From Flavisolibacter tropicus (GTDB taxonomy: Bacteria; Bacteroidota; Bacteroidia; Chitinophagales; Chitinophagaceae), in assembly GCF_001644645.1 (NCBI RefSeq), contig NZ_CP011390.1, forward strand, positions 1,612,001 through 1,676,000: a stretch of 64,000 nt of DNA. Reading direction: 5' to 3'. The translations under genes were made by a program, and so were the position numbers. Below the pieces are notes generated by a model that ran no database searches, was not told the origin of the DNA, and saw only the letters and a list, made by a program, of their open reading frames with translations. Shown one piece after another: positions 44,901 to 54,604 of this stretch. The stretch's first letter is position 1; every line of letters begins with the position of its first letter.

Positions 44901-45746
44901 TACGCCGCGTTGTCCAGGCAAATGGGCTGCGCCAACGCCAACAAATAAGGTGGCTTTTGTTTTTAAAATGGAATCAATAGATGCTGCTTGTATCTCATTC
45001 CGCTTGTACAAAAACTTTTCAGTAAAAGCGGCCGACTGTTGATTGATTTGGTTTATAGTGTCTAATAGATCCAAATTGCCTGTACGATAGGCGGTTTCAA
45101 GCTTATCATAGGAATAATCTGGATTGTATTCATACTGTGTTTTTCTTTTATCATCCTTCATACCATCAACATACGCCTCTGTAGTTAATCGCATGCTTTC
45201 ATCAAAATTCTCAACACTACATACCCTTTTGCCCCATCTTTTTCCTGTTTGAAAAATATGCAGGTCTAAATAAGTGTCTTCTTCAAAATCACTAGCCTCA
45301 TCGGAATGACTACGGTATAAAAGATTATTAATGATAACAGGGCGGCTGGATAGTGCTCGTTCAATTAGACTTTCATATCTATTAACCTGCAACGTCCGCA
45401 TATGCAAATAGTCTTGAGGAAGCAACTCGTAGCGGCCGTCTGAGTACATGTCCCTATAAGCATCCTCTAAATGATCATATTTCCGCAATTCCTTTTGCCA
45501 GGTTTCAGGATTTGTTTCCAATGCTACAACATCTGCTTTACGAATGCCTAAGTAAAAAGAATCCGACAGGTGAAAGGCCAATTTGCTACTAACATGCATC
45601 GTTCCAAAGAGGTAGGAAGGTTTAGTAAGCCCTTTGCCTGTTATTTCCCATAATAAACTAGGGTATTTTCTGGGCTTGCTTTGAGTATTTTGCCCGTAAA
45701 CAAAAACACACGCTAGCAGGAATCCTAATAGTAAATATTTTTTCAT
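41964..45746 (-). CDS. Very large exported TraB/GumN-family protein
   Basis: A 1260-residue protein with signal peptide MKKYLLLGFLLACVFVYGQ. Residues of about 28-310 are a TraB/PrgY/GumN domain: the first conserved block SYLFGTMHVSS, then DVVALETNP, and the second His block LFVGVGAAHLPGQRGVIELL. This family is thought to be metal-dependent protease-like. The remaining 950 residues are not a domain I recognise. They begin with repeated units of about 150-190 residues containing FxVDMPG or FEATMPHDPY-type strands, and end with a helical-repeat-like part. The length is far above the usual 280-400 residues of GumN proteins. Probably periplasmic or outer-membrane; function is unknown. Confidence 0.78.
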   Translation of the reverse strand: MKKYLLLGFLLACVFVYGQNTQSKPRKYPSLLWEITGKGLTKPSYLFGTMHVSSKLAFHLSDSFYLGIRKADVVALETNPETWQKELRKYDHLEDAYRDMYSDGRYELLPQDYLHMRTLQVNRYESLIERALSSRPVIINNLLYRSHSDEASDFEEDTYLDLHIFQTGKRWGKRVCSVENFDESMRLTTEAYVDGMKDDKRKTQYEYNPDYSYDKLETAYRTGNLDLLDTINQINQQSAAFTEKFLYKRNEIQAASIDSILKTKATLFVGVGAAHLPGQRGVIELLRNMGYQLRPVKMGERNSHFKEEVDKVKVAVQVKKQVADDGFFQVDMPGELFANNSQLAIRQFQYADMANGSYYMISRIPTNAFLWSASIADVTRQVDSLLYENIPGKILTKKDIVRNGYPGFDIVNKTRRGDLQRNAIFITPFEVLIFKVSGTGEYVKSALEVNRFFNSIELKDYSTSWRPFMPAYGGFEATMPHDPYIDNINDSWYFSAADKKSGNSFQIQRTDIHNYDFAEEDGFDLNLMEESFSSSEFIDETVSRKFSTQYGYPALDVQYRHKDGSVSLVKYLIKGPHYYTIIAHGKKIDEQMKQFLSSFSIKPFLYKECKVQTDTSLHFKVSVPFSIAEEKTPTPSFDVRQLYRTAYRSADEALVDNGQFKEKVIQNDSTGERVYVAFYNAPFYYYEADSVKLKSADLTAMQEGWIVRSEKKYELPNAMKVREYVFTDTNSSRALWCKQFLKQGLWYMVAAETDTAAQQSLFLTQFFQTFRPSDTIQTIDPFVKKSSQFFDDYFSADSIRHKKALMNVSAMTFDANDLDQLKKAMGMLGWKEKNYLNTKKEFIGQLGLLTGKAVSDYLKQLYMAAGDTLELQHAILESLLTQQTVYSYSTFTNIILNEPPVLKIETSDYDDYNPSYYIKNTRRNKITVSGYPDKVDGAFLKNLSDSLQLTAGIFKDLLPLININDYEKPMTQLMQLLIDSNYLKAEEYDIYFVKFMMEAKQVWKKQSIGEKSKSIEAAQLQEDGDNGDKAADFNNKGNDQLNLYATLLIPFWDKYASVPAFMQQLLSSNDLQLKYNTMLLLLRHHRQVPDTLVHYFASRDDYRYELYNDLHKVDMYSLFPKTFESVEQLAKAKLMASNKYQRVDTLQLLDKIYVEHFGEKGYIYMYEYKNQKDDANWKIATVGLVPAAGNYVEIVPVIGSKYTDEDFDFTGYSAIKIDDDKPLVSQLQKLVQQMLNAKRKSAAEFYETDTDYMQSLFRRH

Positions 45747-45969
45747 ACTGAGAAGGGCTGTATTTAGGGGTGGATTACCTCTACATTTCCAAGGAGTGGA
45801 TTTGTATCTAAATGTAATACAAAGGGATGCAATTTCATCCTAATGGTTACGAATGGTTAAAATGCTTGATTAATGCGGGCAAATGCTTAAACAAAACACG
45901 TATTTCACATCTTATCCAGCCTTAACATTTCTAGTATTTAACCGGTTTTAAACGTGTAATAAAAGGCCG

Positions 45970-45977
45970 TACCTTTG
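45970..45977 (+). promoter_or_regulatory. Promoter box of gcvP
   Basis: TACCTTTG, followed by CGGC, lies 19 bases before the ATG. The leader is too short for a glycine riboswitch. Confidence 0.7.
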
Positions 45978-45996
45978 CGGCTTCTAAATCAATCCC

Positions 45997-48888
45997 ATGA
46001 GCCTTTTTGAAGCACAATCAACTGAGTTTCAACCTCGTCACATCGGCCCCAACGAAAACGAAACAGCCCAGATGCTTAAAGCTGTTGGCGTTAGCGATTT
46101 GGATGAGCTGATGGAAAAAACTGTGCCTGCCGGTATTCGCATGCAAGAAGACTTAAACTTGCCTTCCCCGATGAGCGAGTTTGAGTACTTACAACACATT
46201 AAAGAAGTCTCTTTAAAGAACAAGGTATTCAAGACTTACATTGGTCAAGGTTATTACGATACGATAACACCTTCTGTTATCTTACGTAACATTTTTGAAA
46301 ACCCAGCCTGGTATACACAGTATACGCCGTATCAGGCAGAGATCTCTCAAGGCCGTTTGGAAAGTTTGCTTAACTACCAAACTATGGTTAGTGATCTGAC
46401 AGGCTTACCAATTGCCAATGCCTCTTTATTGGATGAAGGAACAGCAGCGGCAGAGGCCATGACTATGTTCTTTAATACCCTGAATAAAGACATTAATCAT
46501 ATTGGTCGCCCCAAATTCTTTGTTGACGAGGATACCTTCCCTCAAACAAAAGATGTTGTGATCACCCGTGCTCAGCCTGTAGGTATTGAGGTAGTGTTTG
46601 GTGACTATAAAAAGGCCACCCTGGATAACACCTACTTTGGGGCATTGGTGCAATATCCGAACGATAAGGGCTCAATTGAAGATTATCGCGATTTCATCAA
46701 TAAAGTTCATGGCATTGGCGGTTTTGTAGCAATGGCGACTGATTTGTTGGCACTTACGCTTTTAACCCCTCCTGGCGAGTTAGGTGCTGATGTTGCATTA
46801 GGTTCAGCTCAGCGCTTTGGTGTACCATTAGGTTATGGTGGTCCACACGCTGCTTTTTTTGCTGCTAAAGATGATTTTAAACGCAGTATCCCAGGCCGTA
46901 TTATTGGTGTTAGTGTAGACTCTCAAGGAAACCGTGCTTTACGTATGGCTTTACAAACACGTGAACAACACATCAAGCGTGAAAAAGCTACATCAAACAT
47001 CTGTACTGCACAAGCCTTATTGGCCAATATGGCGGCTATGTATGCAGTGTTTCATGGCTCTAACGGTTTACGCAACATTGCTAAACGTATAGCACTGTTA
47101 ACCCAGACTTTAGCTAATGCACTGGAAGAGCGTGGCTACACTATTACAAAAGAATTCTTCTTCGATACAATCGTCGTAAAGGTTGACGATGTAACGACTT
47201 ACCGTCAAAAAGCAGAGCGTCAGCAATTGAACTTCCGCTACTTTGACAACCAACACATCGGTATTTCTTTAGACGAGACAACAACACCTTCTGACCTGTT
47301 TGATGTCATTAACTCTTTTGTAAATGATGTTGATCCGGTTGCTTACCAAATTGAGCATGAAGGTGGTTTAGATATCATCCCATCTGCATTAACAAGAACA
47401 TCAGATTTCTTAACGCATCCTGTATTCAACACGCACCATAGCGAAACACAGATGATGCGCTATATCCGCTTCCTGGAAAGCAAAGATTACTCTCTTGTAC
47501 ATGGTATGATTCCTTTGGGAAGCTGTACCATGAAACTGAATGCTGCCAGCGAAATGATGCCATTAAGCTGGTCACATTGGAGCAAGATCCATCCTTTTGC
47601 CCCTGTTGCTCAGACAGAAGGGTATACATATGTAGTAAATGAACTTAGCAAATACCTGTGCGAGATCACACAGTTTGATGCCTGTAGTTTGCAACCAAAC
47701 AGTGGTGCACAGGGTGAATATGCTGGTTTGCTAGCTATTAAAGGTTTCCATGAAGCTAATGGTGAAGCGCATCGTAATGTAATGCTGATCCCTATTTCTG
47801 CACATGGTACCAACCCAGCCTCTGCAGTAATGGTTGGAATGAAAGTAGTGGTAGTAAAAGCGCTGGAGAATGGCTACATCGATGTAGAGGATCTAAAGGC
47901 TAAAGCACAGGAACATTCAGCCAATTTAGCCGGTATCATGATCACCTACCCATCTACTTACGGTGTGTATGAAGAATCAGTAACTGAGATTACAGAGATC
48001 GTTCATAGCCACGGTGGACAGGTTTATATGGATGGTGCCAATATGAATGCCCAGGTAGGCTTAACTGCTCCTGGTTTGATTGGTGCTGATGTATGCCACT
48101 TGAATCTTCATAAGACATTTGCTATTCCTCACGGTGGTGGCGGTCCTGGCATGGGTCCAATTTGCGTAAAAGAGCACTTGGCTAAACACTTACCCGGACA
48201 CGTAGTATTTAATAATGGGCAGTCTAGCAATTTTAAAGCACATGGTGCTGTAAGTGCTGCACAATATGGATCAGCCTCTATCCTACTGATCTCTTATGCT
48301 TACATCCGTATGTTGGGAGCACAAGGTGTTCGTAAGGCTACCGAATATGCTATTTTAAACGCCAACTACATGTTAGCGCGCTTAAAGGACCAGTATGAGA
48401 TTCTGTACACAAACCATCACCATGCTTGTGCACACGAGTTTATCATTGACCTGCGTCCATTAAAAAAGACAGCAGAAATTGAAGCAGAAGATGTTGCTAA
48501 GCGTTTGATGGATTATGGCTTCCATGCTCCTACTTTATCATTCCCTGTACCAGGAACAATCATGGTAGAGCCTACCGAAAGTGAGGACAAAGCTGAATTG
48601 GATCGTTTCTGTGAAGCCATGTTAAGTATCCGTCGCGAGATTGACATGATAGAAAATGGAGGACTGGATAAAAAAGATAATCCTTTAAAGAATGCGCCTC
48701 ACACTATGGCTCAAATCTGCAACGATGAGTGGACAAAGCCATATACTCGTACAATGGCAGCCTTCCCATTGGATTCTATTAAAGCCAATAAATTCTGGCC
48801 TACAGTTACCCGTGTCAATAACACAGTAGGTGACCGTAACCTGATATGTGTTTGCTTGCCTACAGAAATGTATGCAGAACAAGCATAA
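45997..48888 (+). CDS. gcvP: Glycine dehydrogenase (decarboxylating), P protein
   Basis: A 963-residue protein, full single-chain length with both halves of the P protein. The PLP Lys706 is in [16 protein letters not shown] and the opening [11 protein letters not shown] is typical. It decarboxylates glycine and passes the aminomethyl group to the H protein in the glycine cleavage system. The gcvT and gcvH genes are not beside it. It is monocistronic, with its own promoter box and strong terminator. No riboswitch is visible upstream. Confidence 0.97.
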   Translation: MSLFEAQSTEFQPRHIGPNENETAQMLKAVGVSDLDELMEKTVPAGIRMQEDLNLPSPMSEFEYLQHIKEVSLKNKVFKTYIGQGYYDTITPSVILRNIFENPAWYTQYTPYQAEISQGRLESLLNYQTMVSDLTGLPIANASLLDEGTAAAEAMTMFFNTLNKDINHIGRPKFFVDEDTFPQTKDVVITRAQPVGIEVVFGDYKKATLDNTYFGALVQYPNDKGSIEDYRDFINKVHGIGGFVAMATDLLALTLLTPPGELGADVALGSAQRFGVPLGYGGPHAAFFAAKDDFKRSIPGRIIGVSVDSQGNRALRMALQTREQHIKREKATSNICTAQALLANMAAMYAVFHGSNGLRNIAKRIALLTQTLANALEERGYTITKEFFFDTIVVKVDDVTTYRQKAERQQLNFRYFDNQHIGISLDETTTPSDLFDVINSFVNDVDPVAYQIEHEGGLDIIPSALTRTSDFLTHPVFNTHHSETQMMRYIRFLESKDYSLVHGMIPLGSCTMKLNAASEMMPLSWSHWSKIHPFAPVAQTEGYTYVVNELSKYLCEITQFDACSLQPNSGAQGEYAGLLAIKGFHEANGEAHRNVMLIPISAHGTNPASAVMVGMKVVVVKALENGYIDVEDLKAKAQEHSANLAGIMITYPSTYGVYEESVTEITEIVHSHGGQVYMDGANMNAQVGLTAPGLIGADVCHLNLHKTFAIPHGGGGPGMGPICVKEHLAKHLPGHVVFNNGQSSNFKAHGAVSAAQYGSASILLISYAYIRMLGAQGVRKATEYAILNANYMLARLKDQYEILYTNHHHACAHEFIIDLRPLKKTAEIEAEDVAKRLMDYGFHAPTLSFPVPGTIMVEPTESEDKAELDRFCEAMLSIRREIDMIENGGLDKKDNPLKNAPHTMAQICNDEWTKPYTRTMAAFPLDSIKANKFWPTVTRVNNTVGDRNLICVCLPTEMYAEQA

Positions 48889-48908
48889 CCGTCTAAGTAT
48901 ATTAAAAC

Positions 48909-48945
48909 AAAATGGCCCTGCTCAATGCAGGGCCATTTTGTTTTA
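48909..48945 (+). terminator. Terminator of gcvP
   Basis: Perfect 13-base stem, AAAATGGCCCTGC (48909-48921) with GCAGGGCCATTTT (48927-48939), then GTTTT. Confidence 0.92.
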
Positions 48946-49028
48946 ATTAAAATTTCGCAGCGTCATAGCAAGATTGGCAAAGTTTGATTAATCTTAATAC
49001 TGGAATTTCGTATACGAAAGTTAAACGA

Positions 49029-49868
49029 ATGGAAACCGCTATTGCGCCTACAGTAATTAATGAAGTCTTGCAGTATATTCAACAACACCTTGCCGGCAAC
49101 CTGTCTTTAGACCGGCTGGCGAAGTATGCCGGTTATTCCAGTTTTCACTTGCATCGCCTGATCAAAGAAAGAACCGGTGATTCTGTAGGTAACTATATTA
49201 AAACAAAACGAATCGAGACAGCAGCCTTCTTACTTAGTTTAACCGACCAACCTATATCACAAGTTAAAGAGTTAGTAGGCTACTCGAATGATGCAGCCTT
49301 CTCTAAAGCATTCCATCAATTAATGGGATGCTCGCCTAGAGAGTTTCGAAAACAAAAGATGTTTAATCGAGATCTCAGTGCCTTACCCCAGGAATACATC
49401 TCACTTGAGTATCACATTGAAAGAAAATCCGATTGGCAAGCGCTCTCCTTCCCAAGTATCTGCAACTATTTTGACAATACATTTTTTGATTGTTGGAAAC
49501 CGGCAAAAGAGTTTCTAACACAATCTACAATTCAATATAAAGACATTGAGTTTTGGGGAACAATCCACGAATGCCCCAATGTTACCGGCAAAGAGAAATG
49601 CAGGTTTGATGCTACTATTCAGCCAGCTTCATTTACTGTACCTGCAGACATTTTCAATACTAAATACAAGGGGGGAAAGTTCGCTGTATTTCAGTTTTGC
49701 GCCCCATATGCCTATTTCAAAGACATCACTATACGCATTAGCCAATACATACTTGAAGATACTTCACTTGAATTCAGAGAAGGCTATTCTTTTCTGAGAT
49801 ACCATCAGGATCCAATAACAAACGGACCAGACTATATAATGACAAAGTGGTACCTACCTGTTAAGTAA
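49029..49868 (+). CDS. AraC-family regulator with GyrI-like effector domain
   Basis: 279 residues from the ATG at 49029; the frame opens earlier at a TTG. The N-terminal 100 residues carry the AraC double HTH (LSLDRLAKYAGYSSFHLHRLIK, VKELVGYSNDAAFSKAFHQLMG, SPREFRK). Residues 120-279 look like the GyrI/SOUL-type small-molecule-binding fold of SoxS/Rob/BmrR-like regulators (KGGKFAVFQFCAPYAYF). It may sense a drug or metabolite and control the methyltransferase gene that follows 94 bases downstream; that link is inferred from adjacency alone. Confidence 0.85.
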   Translation: METAIAPTVINEVLQYIQQHLAGNLSLDRLAKYAGYSSFHLHRLIKERTGDSVGNYIKTKRIETAAFLLSLTDQPISQVKELVGYSNDAAFSKAFHQLMGCSPREFRKQKMFNRDLSALPQEYISLEYHIERKSDWQALSFPSICNYFDNTFFDCWKPAKEFLTQSTIQYKDIEFWGTIHECPNVTGKEKCRFDATIQPASFTVPADIFNTKYKGGKFAVFQFCAPYAYFKDITIRISQYILEDTSLEFREGYSFLRYHQDPITNGPDYIMTKWYLPVK

Positions 49869-49962
49869 TACACAAGCTTCAAATCTTTACTTGCTGCAGC
49901 TTTAACTGCATAAACTAGACATGGCATAATGCATAAAATAGAGAACCAAAACTTTAATATAT

Positions 49963-50949
49963 ATGTCACAACAAACACCAAATGCAAAGCTTTGGCAACT
50001 GGCTCTTGGATTTGCAAACACAAATATCTTATATACACTCATTAAATCAGGTGTGATTGAGCAATTACGAAATAACGCTAGAACATTAAGCGAAATAGCA
50101 ACAGCTTGTCATCTCAATGCAGATGTCTTATTTAGAACATTACGCTTTGCAAAAGCTATAGATATTGTTACAATTGAAGAAGACAACTATAGCCTAACAG
50201 ATGTTGGTAGATTGCTTTTAAAAGATGTATCTGGTAGCCTATATGGTGGCTTGCTGATGATAGGATCCGAACCTTGGCAAAAGAGCTGGAACCTGTTGTC
50301 TTATTCATTAGAAACAGGGAAAGATGCCTTTACTGAGGCAATGGGTAGTCCTATTTTTGACTATTTAGATAAACACCCTAAGTATGGAGAACCTTATAAT
50401 CAGTGGATGACAACAGCGACTTCTATGTCAGCCAAGGCAATTACCGCTTCTTACGACTTCTCTCCTTTTAAAACCATCTGTGATATTGGCGGAGGTCAAG
50501 GCATCCTTTTAAAAAATATTCTGTTAGCTAACCCAAACCTGAAGGGCATCTTATATGATCAGGAAAGTGTAGTAGCTAATCATGTATTGAATGAAGTGAT
50601 AGAAAGAGTCACCATTCAAACAGGAAACTTCTTTGAAGAGGTACCAACAGCAGATGTTTTGATAATGAAAAGTGTACTACATGATTGGGACGATGAAAAA
50701 TCACTGAGTATCCTAAGTAATTGCAAGAAGGTTATGACACTCGAATCCCGCTTATTGATTGTAGATATGGTTTTAAATAATGAACCCGATCCTTTCGGCT
50801 CTTTCTATGACTTACATATGCAGGTATTGTTAGCTGGCAGAGAAAGAACAGAACAGGAGTTTCAAACACTCTTAAACAAAGCCGAACTCCAATTAAAACA
50901 AATTATTCCAACTCAATCACCACTAAAAATTATAGAAGTTTCTTTATAG
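49963..50949 (+). CDS. O-methyltransferase (plant-type/hydroxyneurosporene methyltransferase family)
   Basis: A 328-residue SAM-dependent enzyme. Residues 1-90 are a winged-helix dimerisation domain (LSEIATACHLNADVLFRTLRFA). The SAM site is ICDIGGGQGILLKNIL and the catalytic His240 is in SVLHDWDDEKSLSIL. The family methylates hydroxyl groups on aromatic or polyketide-like compounds; the substrate is unknown. It lies after the AraC/GyrI regulator gene. No biosynthetic cluster surrounds it, so a stand-alone detoxifying or tailoring role is possible. Confidence 0.87.
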   Translation: MSQQTPNAKLWQLALGFANTNILYTLIKSGVIEQLRNNARTLSEIATACHLNADVLFRTLRFAKAIDIVTIEEDNYSLTDVGRLLLKDVSGSLYGGLLMIGSEPWQKSWNLLSYSLETGKDAFTEAMGSPIFDYLDKHPKYGEPYNQWMTTATSMSAKAITASYDFSPFKTICDIGGGQGILLKNILLANPNLKGILYDQESVVANHVLNEVIERVTIQTGNFFEEVPTADVLIMKSVLHDWDDEKSLSILSNCKKVMTLESRLLIVDMVLNNEPDPFGSFYDLHMQVLLAGRERTEQEFQTLLNKAELQLKQIIPTQSPLKIIEVSL

Positions 50950-50996
50950 GTAGCCTTTGATGTAGATCCAATATCCTAACAAATGGCAATCAAAAC

Positions 50997-51030
50997 TTTG
51001 AACGTTTTAAAACAGCTTAAAGCGTTCAAA
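50997..51030. terminator. Hairpin overlapping the CoA-transferase stop codon
   Basis: TTTGAACGTTTTAA (50997-51010) pairs with TTAAAGCGTTCAAA (51017-51030) with one mismatch. The right arm lies in the last codons of the minus-strand gene ending at 51007. It may act as a terminator for both convergent genes, but U-tracts are poor. Confidence 0.45.
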
Positions 51031-52293
51031 GCATGCCTTTTCCAATTGTTCTCGATCTTCTGGGTGAGCTATGCTGATCAAAGCCTTAGCACGCTGACGT
51101 AGGTTTTTTCCAAATAAATAAGCAATACCATATTCTGTAACCACATAGTGTACATGTGCACGGGTGGTTACTACACCAGCACCAGGCTTTAACATAGCTA
51201 CAATTCTTGATACGCCTTTAGCTGTACGGGATGGCAAGGCTATTATAGGCTTACCACCTTTACTTAGAGCAGCACCTCGCATAAAATCCATTTGACCACC
51301 CACACCAGAAAACTGATAGGTTCCAATAGAGTCAGAACATACCTGTCCAGTAATATCAATTTCAACGGCACTGTTTATGGCTACCATCTTATTGTTGCGG
51401 CGTATCACATGCGGATCATTCACATAATCAATATCCAAAAATTGAAATGCAGGATTATCATCCACATAATCATATAAGCGACGGGTACCTAATGCAAACC
51501 CAATCACCGCTTTATTAGGATGAATATTTTTGTGTTTGTTGTTGATGATATCTTTTTCAAAAAGATCTACAATACCATCTGAACACATCTCCGTATGAAC
51601 ACCCAAATCTTTATGGTTAGTGAGTGATTTCAATACAGCATCTGGTATAGAACCGATTCCCATTTGTAAGGTGCATCGATCATCAATTAATGAGGCTACA
51701 TACTCGCCTATTCTTAGCTCATCCGCTCCTACCTTTTCACCAAAATGTGCTTCGTATAATGGATCCTCACAATACACCATGCTATGAAAACGATTAATAT
51801 GAATTAATCCATCGCCGTGTGTACGTGGAACATTGGGATTAACCTGTGCAATAACATATTTAGCTGTATTTACCGCAGAGCGAGCTATATCTACAGACAC
51901 TCCCAATGAGCAATACCCATGAACGTCAGGAGGAGAAACCTGAACAATAGCCACGTCTATCGGTAATATATTTTGATAGAAAAGGTTGGGTATATCACTT
52001 AAAAAGACAGGAACATAATCAGCTCTACCTTCATTTACGTCTGCACGGATGGATGCAGATACAAATAAAGAATTCATATGAAAGCTTTCTAGAAGCGATG
52101 GCTTATTTACATGTATATCGCCATATACACTTATAGATACTAACTCTACATCTTTAAAGCGATCTGCCATTTTTGCCAGTTCGCTTAGCAGGAAAGTAGG
52201 TGTTTGAGCACTACCTTGTACAAAAACCCTATTCCCAGATTGAATAATACTTAATGCTTCTGGAGCAGTCTTATATTGGATAGCAACTTTCAT
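51007..52293 (-). CDS. Acetyl-CoA hydrolase/transferase family CoA-transferase (4-hydroxybutyrate CoA-transferase-like)
   Basis: 428 residues from the ATG at 52293; a TTG two codons earlier is also in frame. The catalytic Glu235 is in GVHTEMCSDGI. Other family marks are RADYVPVFLSDIP, SPPDVHGYCSLG, LQMGIGSIPDAV, FSGVGGQMDFMRGA and VVTEYGIAYLFGKNLRQRA. The family moves CoA between acetate and other acids or hydrolyses acetyl-CoA. The true acid partner is unknown. No metabolic neighbours help. It has its own 180-base upstream region before the divergent FUSC gene. Confidence 0.88.
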   Translation of the reverse strand: MKVAIQYKTAPEALSIIQSGNRVFVQGSAQTPTFLLSELAKMADRFKDVELVSISVYGDIHVNKPSLLESFHMNSLFVSASIRADVNEGRADYVPVFLSDIPNLFYQNILPIDVAIVQVSPPDVHGYCSLGVSVDIARSAVNTAKYVIAQVNPNVPRTHGDGLIHINRFHSMVYCEDPLYEAHFGEKVGADELRIGEYVASLIDDRCTLQMGIGSIPDAVLKSLTNHKDLGVHTEMCSDGIVDLFEKDIINNKHKNIHPNKAVIGFALGTRRLYDYVDDNPAFQFLDIDYVNDPHVIRRNNKMVAINSAVEIDITGQVCSDSIGTYQFSGVGGQMDFMRGAALSKGGKPIIALPSRTAKGVSRIVAMLKPGAGVVTTRAHVHYVVTEYGIAYLFGKNLRQRAKALISIAHPEDREQLEKACFERFKLF

Positions 52294-52472
52294 AAACAAT
52301 TAAAGATTTGTAAAGTTATTGCTAAGTCTTTAAGAAGGAAATGAGCAGTATTATTTTTACATCTGACTATGCTCATCCATAAAGACTATTAATAGGTAAA
52401 AAGGGAGGCATAGTTTTAGTCAAAGCAGTATATTCAATAGAGCAAGGACTTAATCATTAAGAAGATCTACAG

Positions 52473-54311
52473 ATGAGAAATCAGCTTAGGGAGTTTAGAT
52501 ATTTTTTCTTTACGCAAGAGTTTGCAGATGGTTTACGAACCACTATTGCCATTCTCTTGCCTTCCTTAATACTTTACTTTTTTGGGCAGTTACATATAGG
52601 TACCACTATTTCATTAGGTGCACTTTGCGTAAACTTTGCTGACGCCCCAGGTCCTGTCATTCACAAGCGCAATGGCATGTTTTTTAGCATTCTGTTCATG
52701 TTCATTTCAGCCCTACTTACAGGTTTCGTTCATACAAATGTGTATGCCTTAGGGCTAGAGATTTTGCTGTGCAGCTTTCTTTTTTCCATGTTTACCGTTT
52801 ATGGTGCACGGGCTACGGCTGTGGGCAGCGGCGCTTTATTGGTATTGATATTAACAATGGACCAGCCCAACCATGGCTATGGAATTCTATGGCAAGCATT
52901 ATTTATTGTAGCCGGAGGATTATGGTATGCTGGAATAAGTTTACTCTTTTACAATATTAGCCCTTATCGCCCAGCGCAAAGAGCATTAGGGAAATGCATT
53001 AGAGAACTGGCAAAATATTTAAGAATCAAGGCAAAGTTTTATAATACAAATGCAGATTTAGAAAAAGCGTATCAGGAGTTATTCTCGCAACAAGTAGTCG
53101 TTAGTGAGAAGCAAGAAAGTGTTAGAGAACTTTTCTTTAAAAGCCGCCAAATTGTAGGGGAGCCGTCATTTACAGGGCATACCTTGATTCTCACATTTGT
53201 AGATGTAATGGATATGTTTGAAGAAGTAACCGCCACCTATTACGATTACCCTTCGTTACATCAGCGCTTTCAGAAATACCACATATTATCTGATATAAAC
53301 AAATTTATTCATTCCATTGCCAATGAGTTAGATGCAATTGGACTGGCTATTTTAGCTAATCACCCTTATAGGAAGGGAGTCAATTTTGAACAAGAGTTTG
53401 ATGCTTTAAAAGTACAAATTGACAAGATCAGCGAAGAGGAAAAGGGTATCAGTAATATCGTACTTAAGAAGATCCTGGTAAATATCCGTAGATTAGTTCT
53501 GCGCATCAACGATATCTCCAATTACTTTGAACCAGCTACCCATAAATCAGAGCGCGTTAAAAACATAGATTTTCAACGGTTTGTTTCCCATCAGAGTTTT
53601 GACGCCAAGCTGTTTTGGGATAATATGAACCTGAACTCCTCAATATTCAGGCACTCCATACGCGTAGCCATTGCATGCTTAATAGGCTTTACTATTAGTA
53701 AGGTGTTTCACTATGGGCAACATAGTTATTGGATCGTATTAACGATAGCCTTCATTTTAAAGCCAGCCTACAGCCTTACCAAACAACGAAATATTGAACG
53801 CATAATAGGTACTGTCATAGGTGGTATGATTGCCATTTTAATACTGGCCTTTATTCCTAATACTAACATATTGTTTGCGCTAATGGTAGTATTTATGTTA
53901 GGAACATATAGCACACAGCGAACGAATTATATAGCCATGGTTCTCTTTGTAACACCATTTGTACTGATCTTGTTTAAGCTAATGGGGTTACGATTTATTG
54001 CAGTAGCCAGAGAGCGTATTTTAGATACAGTTATCGGTTGTGCTATTGCCTTCCCAATTAGTTACCTCTTATTTCCCAAATGGGAGGCTGAAGATTTTAA
54101 AGACCATATCCGTAAAATGCTTCAGGCCAATATTGATTATCTACTTACTGTTGCCAAAAAATTTTCAGGAGAGGTAATGAAAACAACCGACTTTAAACTG
54201 GCTCGCAAAGAAGTATACATTCAATCAGCCAACTTATCAGCAGCTTTTCAACGCATGCTTTCTGAGCCTAAGGGGAAACAGAAAAATAAAAAGATATCCA
54301 CCAGTTTGTAG
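52473..54311 (+). CDS. FUSC-family membrane protein (YccS/YhfK-like), 3' end frame-disrupted
   Basis: 612 residues in this frame. There are two blocks of membrane helices (about 25-165 and 395-530, including FADAPGPVIHKRNGMFFSI and HYGQHSYWIVLTIAFILKP) with long cytosolic segments between and after. This is the FUSC or aromatic-acid-exporter-like layout. The frame ends KNKKISTSL, but the next frame from 54293 continues as DIHQFVVLNHILFSNIA, the expected extension. One added base in the A5 run at 54288-54292 would join them into 710 residues. The family is thought to export aromatic acids or lipids; the substrate is unknown. Whether the break is real cannot be told here. Confidence 0.82.
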   Translation: MRNQLREFRYFFFTQEFADGLRTTIAILLPSLILYFFGQLHIGTTISLGALCVNFADAPGPVIHKRNGMFFSILFMFISALLTGFVHTNVYALGLEILLCSFLFSMFTVYGARATAVGSGALLVLILTMDQPNHGYGILWQALFIVAGGLWYAGISLLFYNISPYRPAQRALGKCIRELAKYLRIKAKFYNTNADLEKAYQELFSQQVVVSEKQESVRELFFKSRQIVGEPSFTGHTLILTFVDVMDMFEEVTATYYDYPSLHQRFQKYHILSDINKFIHSIANELDAIGLAILANHPYRKGVNFEQEFDALKVQIDKISEEEKGISNIVLKKILVNIRRLVLRINDISNYFEPATHKSERVKNIDFQRFVSHQSFDAKLFWDNMNLNSSIFRHSIRVAIACLIGFTISKVFHYGQHSYWIVLTIAFILKPAYSLTKQRNIERIIGTVIGGMIAILILAFIPNTNILFALMVVFMLGTYSTQRTNYIAMVLFVTPFVLILFKLMGLRFIAVARERILDTVIGCAIAFPISYLLFPKWEAEDFKDHIRKMLQANIDYLLTVAKKFSGEVMKTTDFKLARKEVYIQSANLSAAFQRMLSEPKGKQKNKKISTSL

Positions 54312-54604
54312 TACTAAACCACATACTTTTTTCAAATATTGCTTCACTTACTACAACTAGTACAAAAACAATTGGCCAGCAATATGCATTGCGACTTACC
54401 AAACAATCGCTGTCAGCACTTTGCAATGCTATTAAAAGAATAGACACCACTTGTTCTGTGCCCGATCTGGAAAAACTACCGGAAGTCCCTCAACAGCTTT
54501 TGGATCAATCTGCTGAAGAAATATTACAGAAAGAACAGTTGGAGTTCATTCATAAGGTAACTGTAGATATCGACAAGGTGACCAAAAGAATTGTTACTAC
54601 CTGA
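54293..54604 (+). pseudogene. Out-of-frame C-terminal part of the FUSC-family gene
   Basis: Reading from 54293 gives DIHQFVVLNHILFSNIASL, then a mainly helical cytosolic tail to TGA at 54602-54604. Only a TTG-started subset (54389 on) is a free-standing frame. I read this as the missing end of the gene upstream, not an independent gene. Its stop overlaps the convergent aroQ end by 8 bases. Confidence 0.7.

Noticed and set aside
45978..45996. Glycine riboswitch ahead of gcvP
   Set aside because: The promoter box lies only 19 bases from the ATG, leaving no room, and the upstream sequence shows no aptamer-like pairing.
54389..54604. Short frame as an independent 71-residue gene
   Set aside because: It starts with TTG, and its frame continues upstream as the expected C-terminus of the FUSC protein, so it is the end of a disrupted gene.
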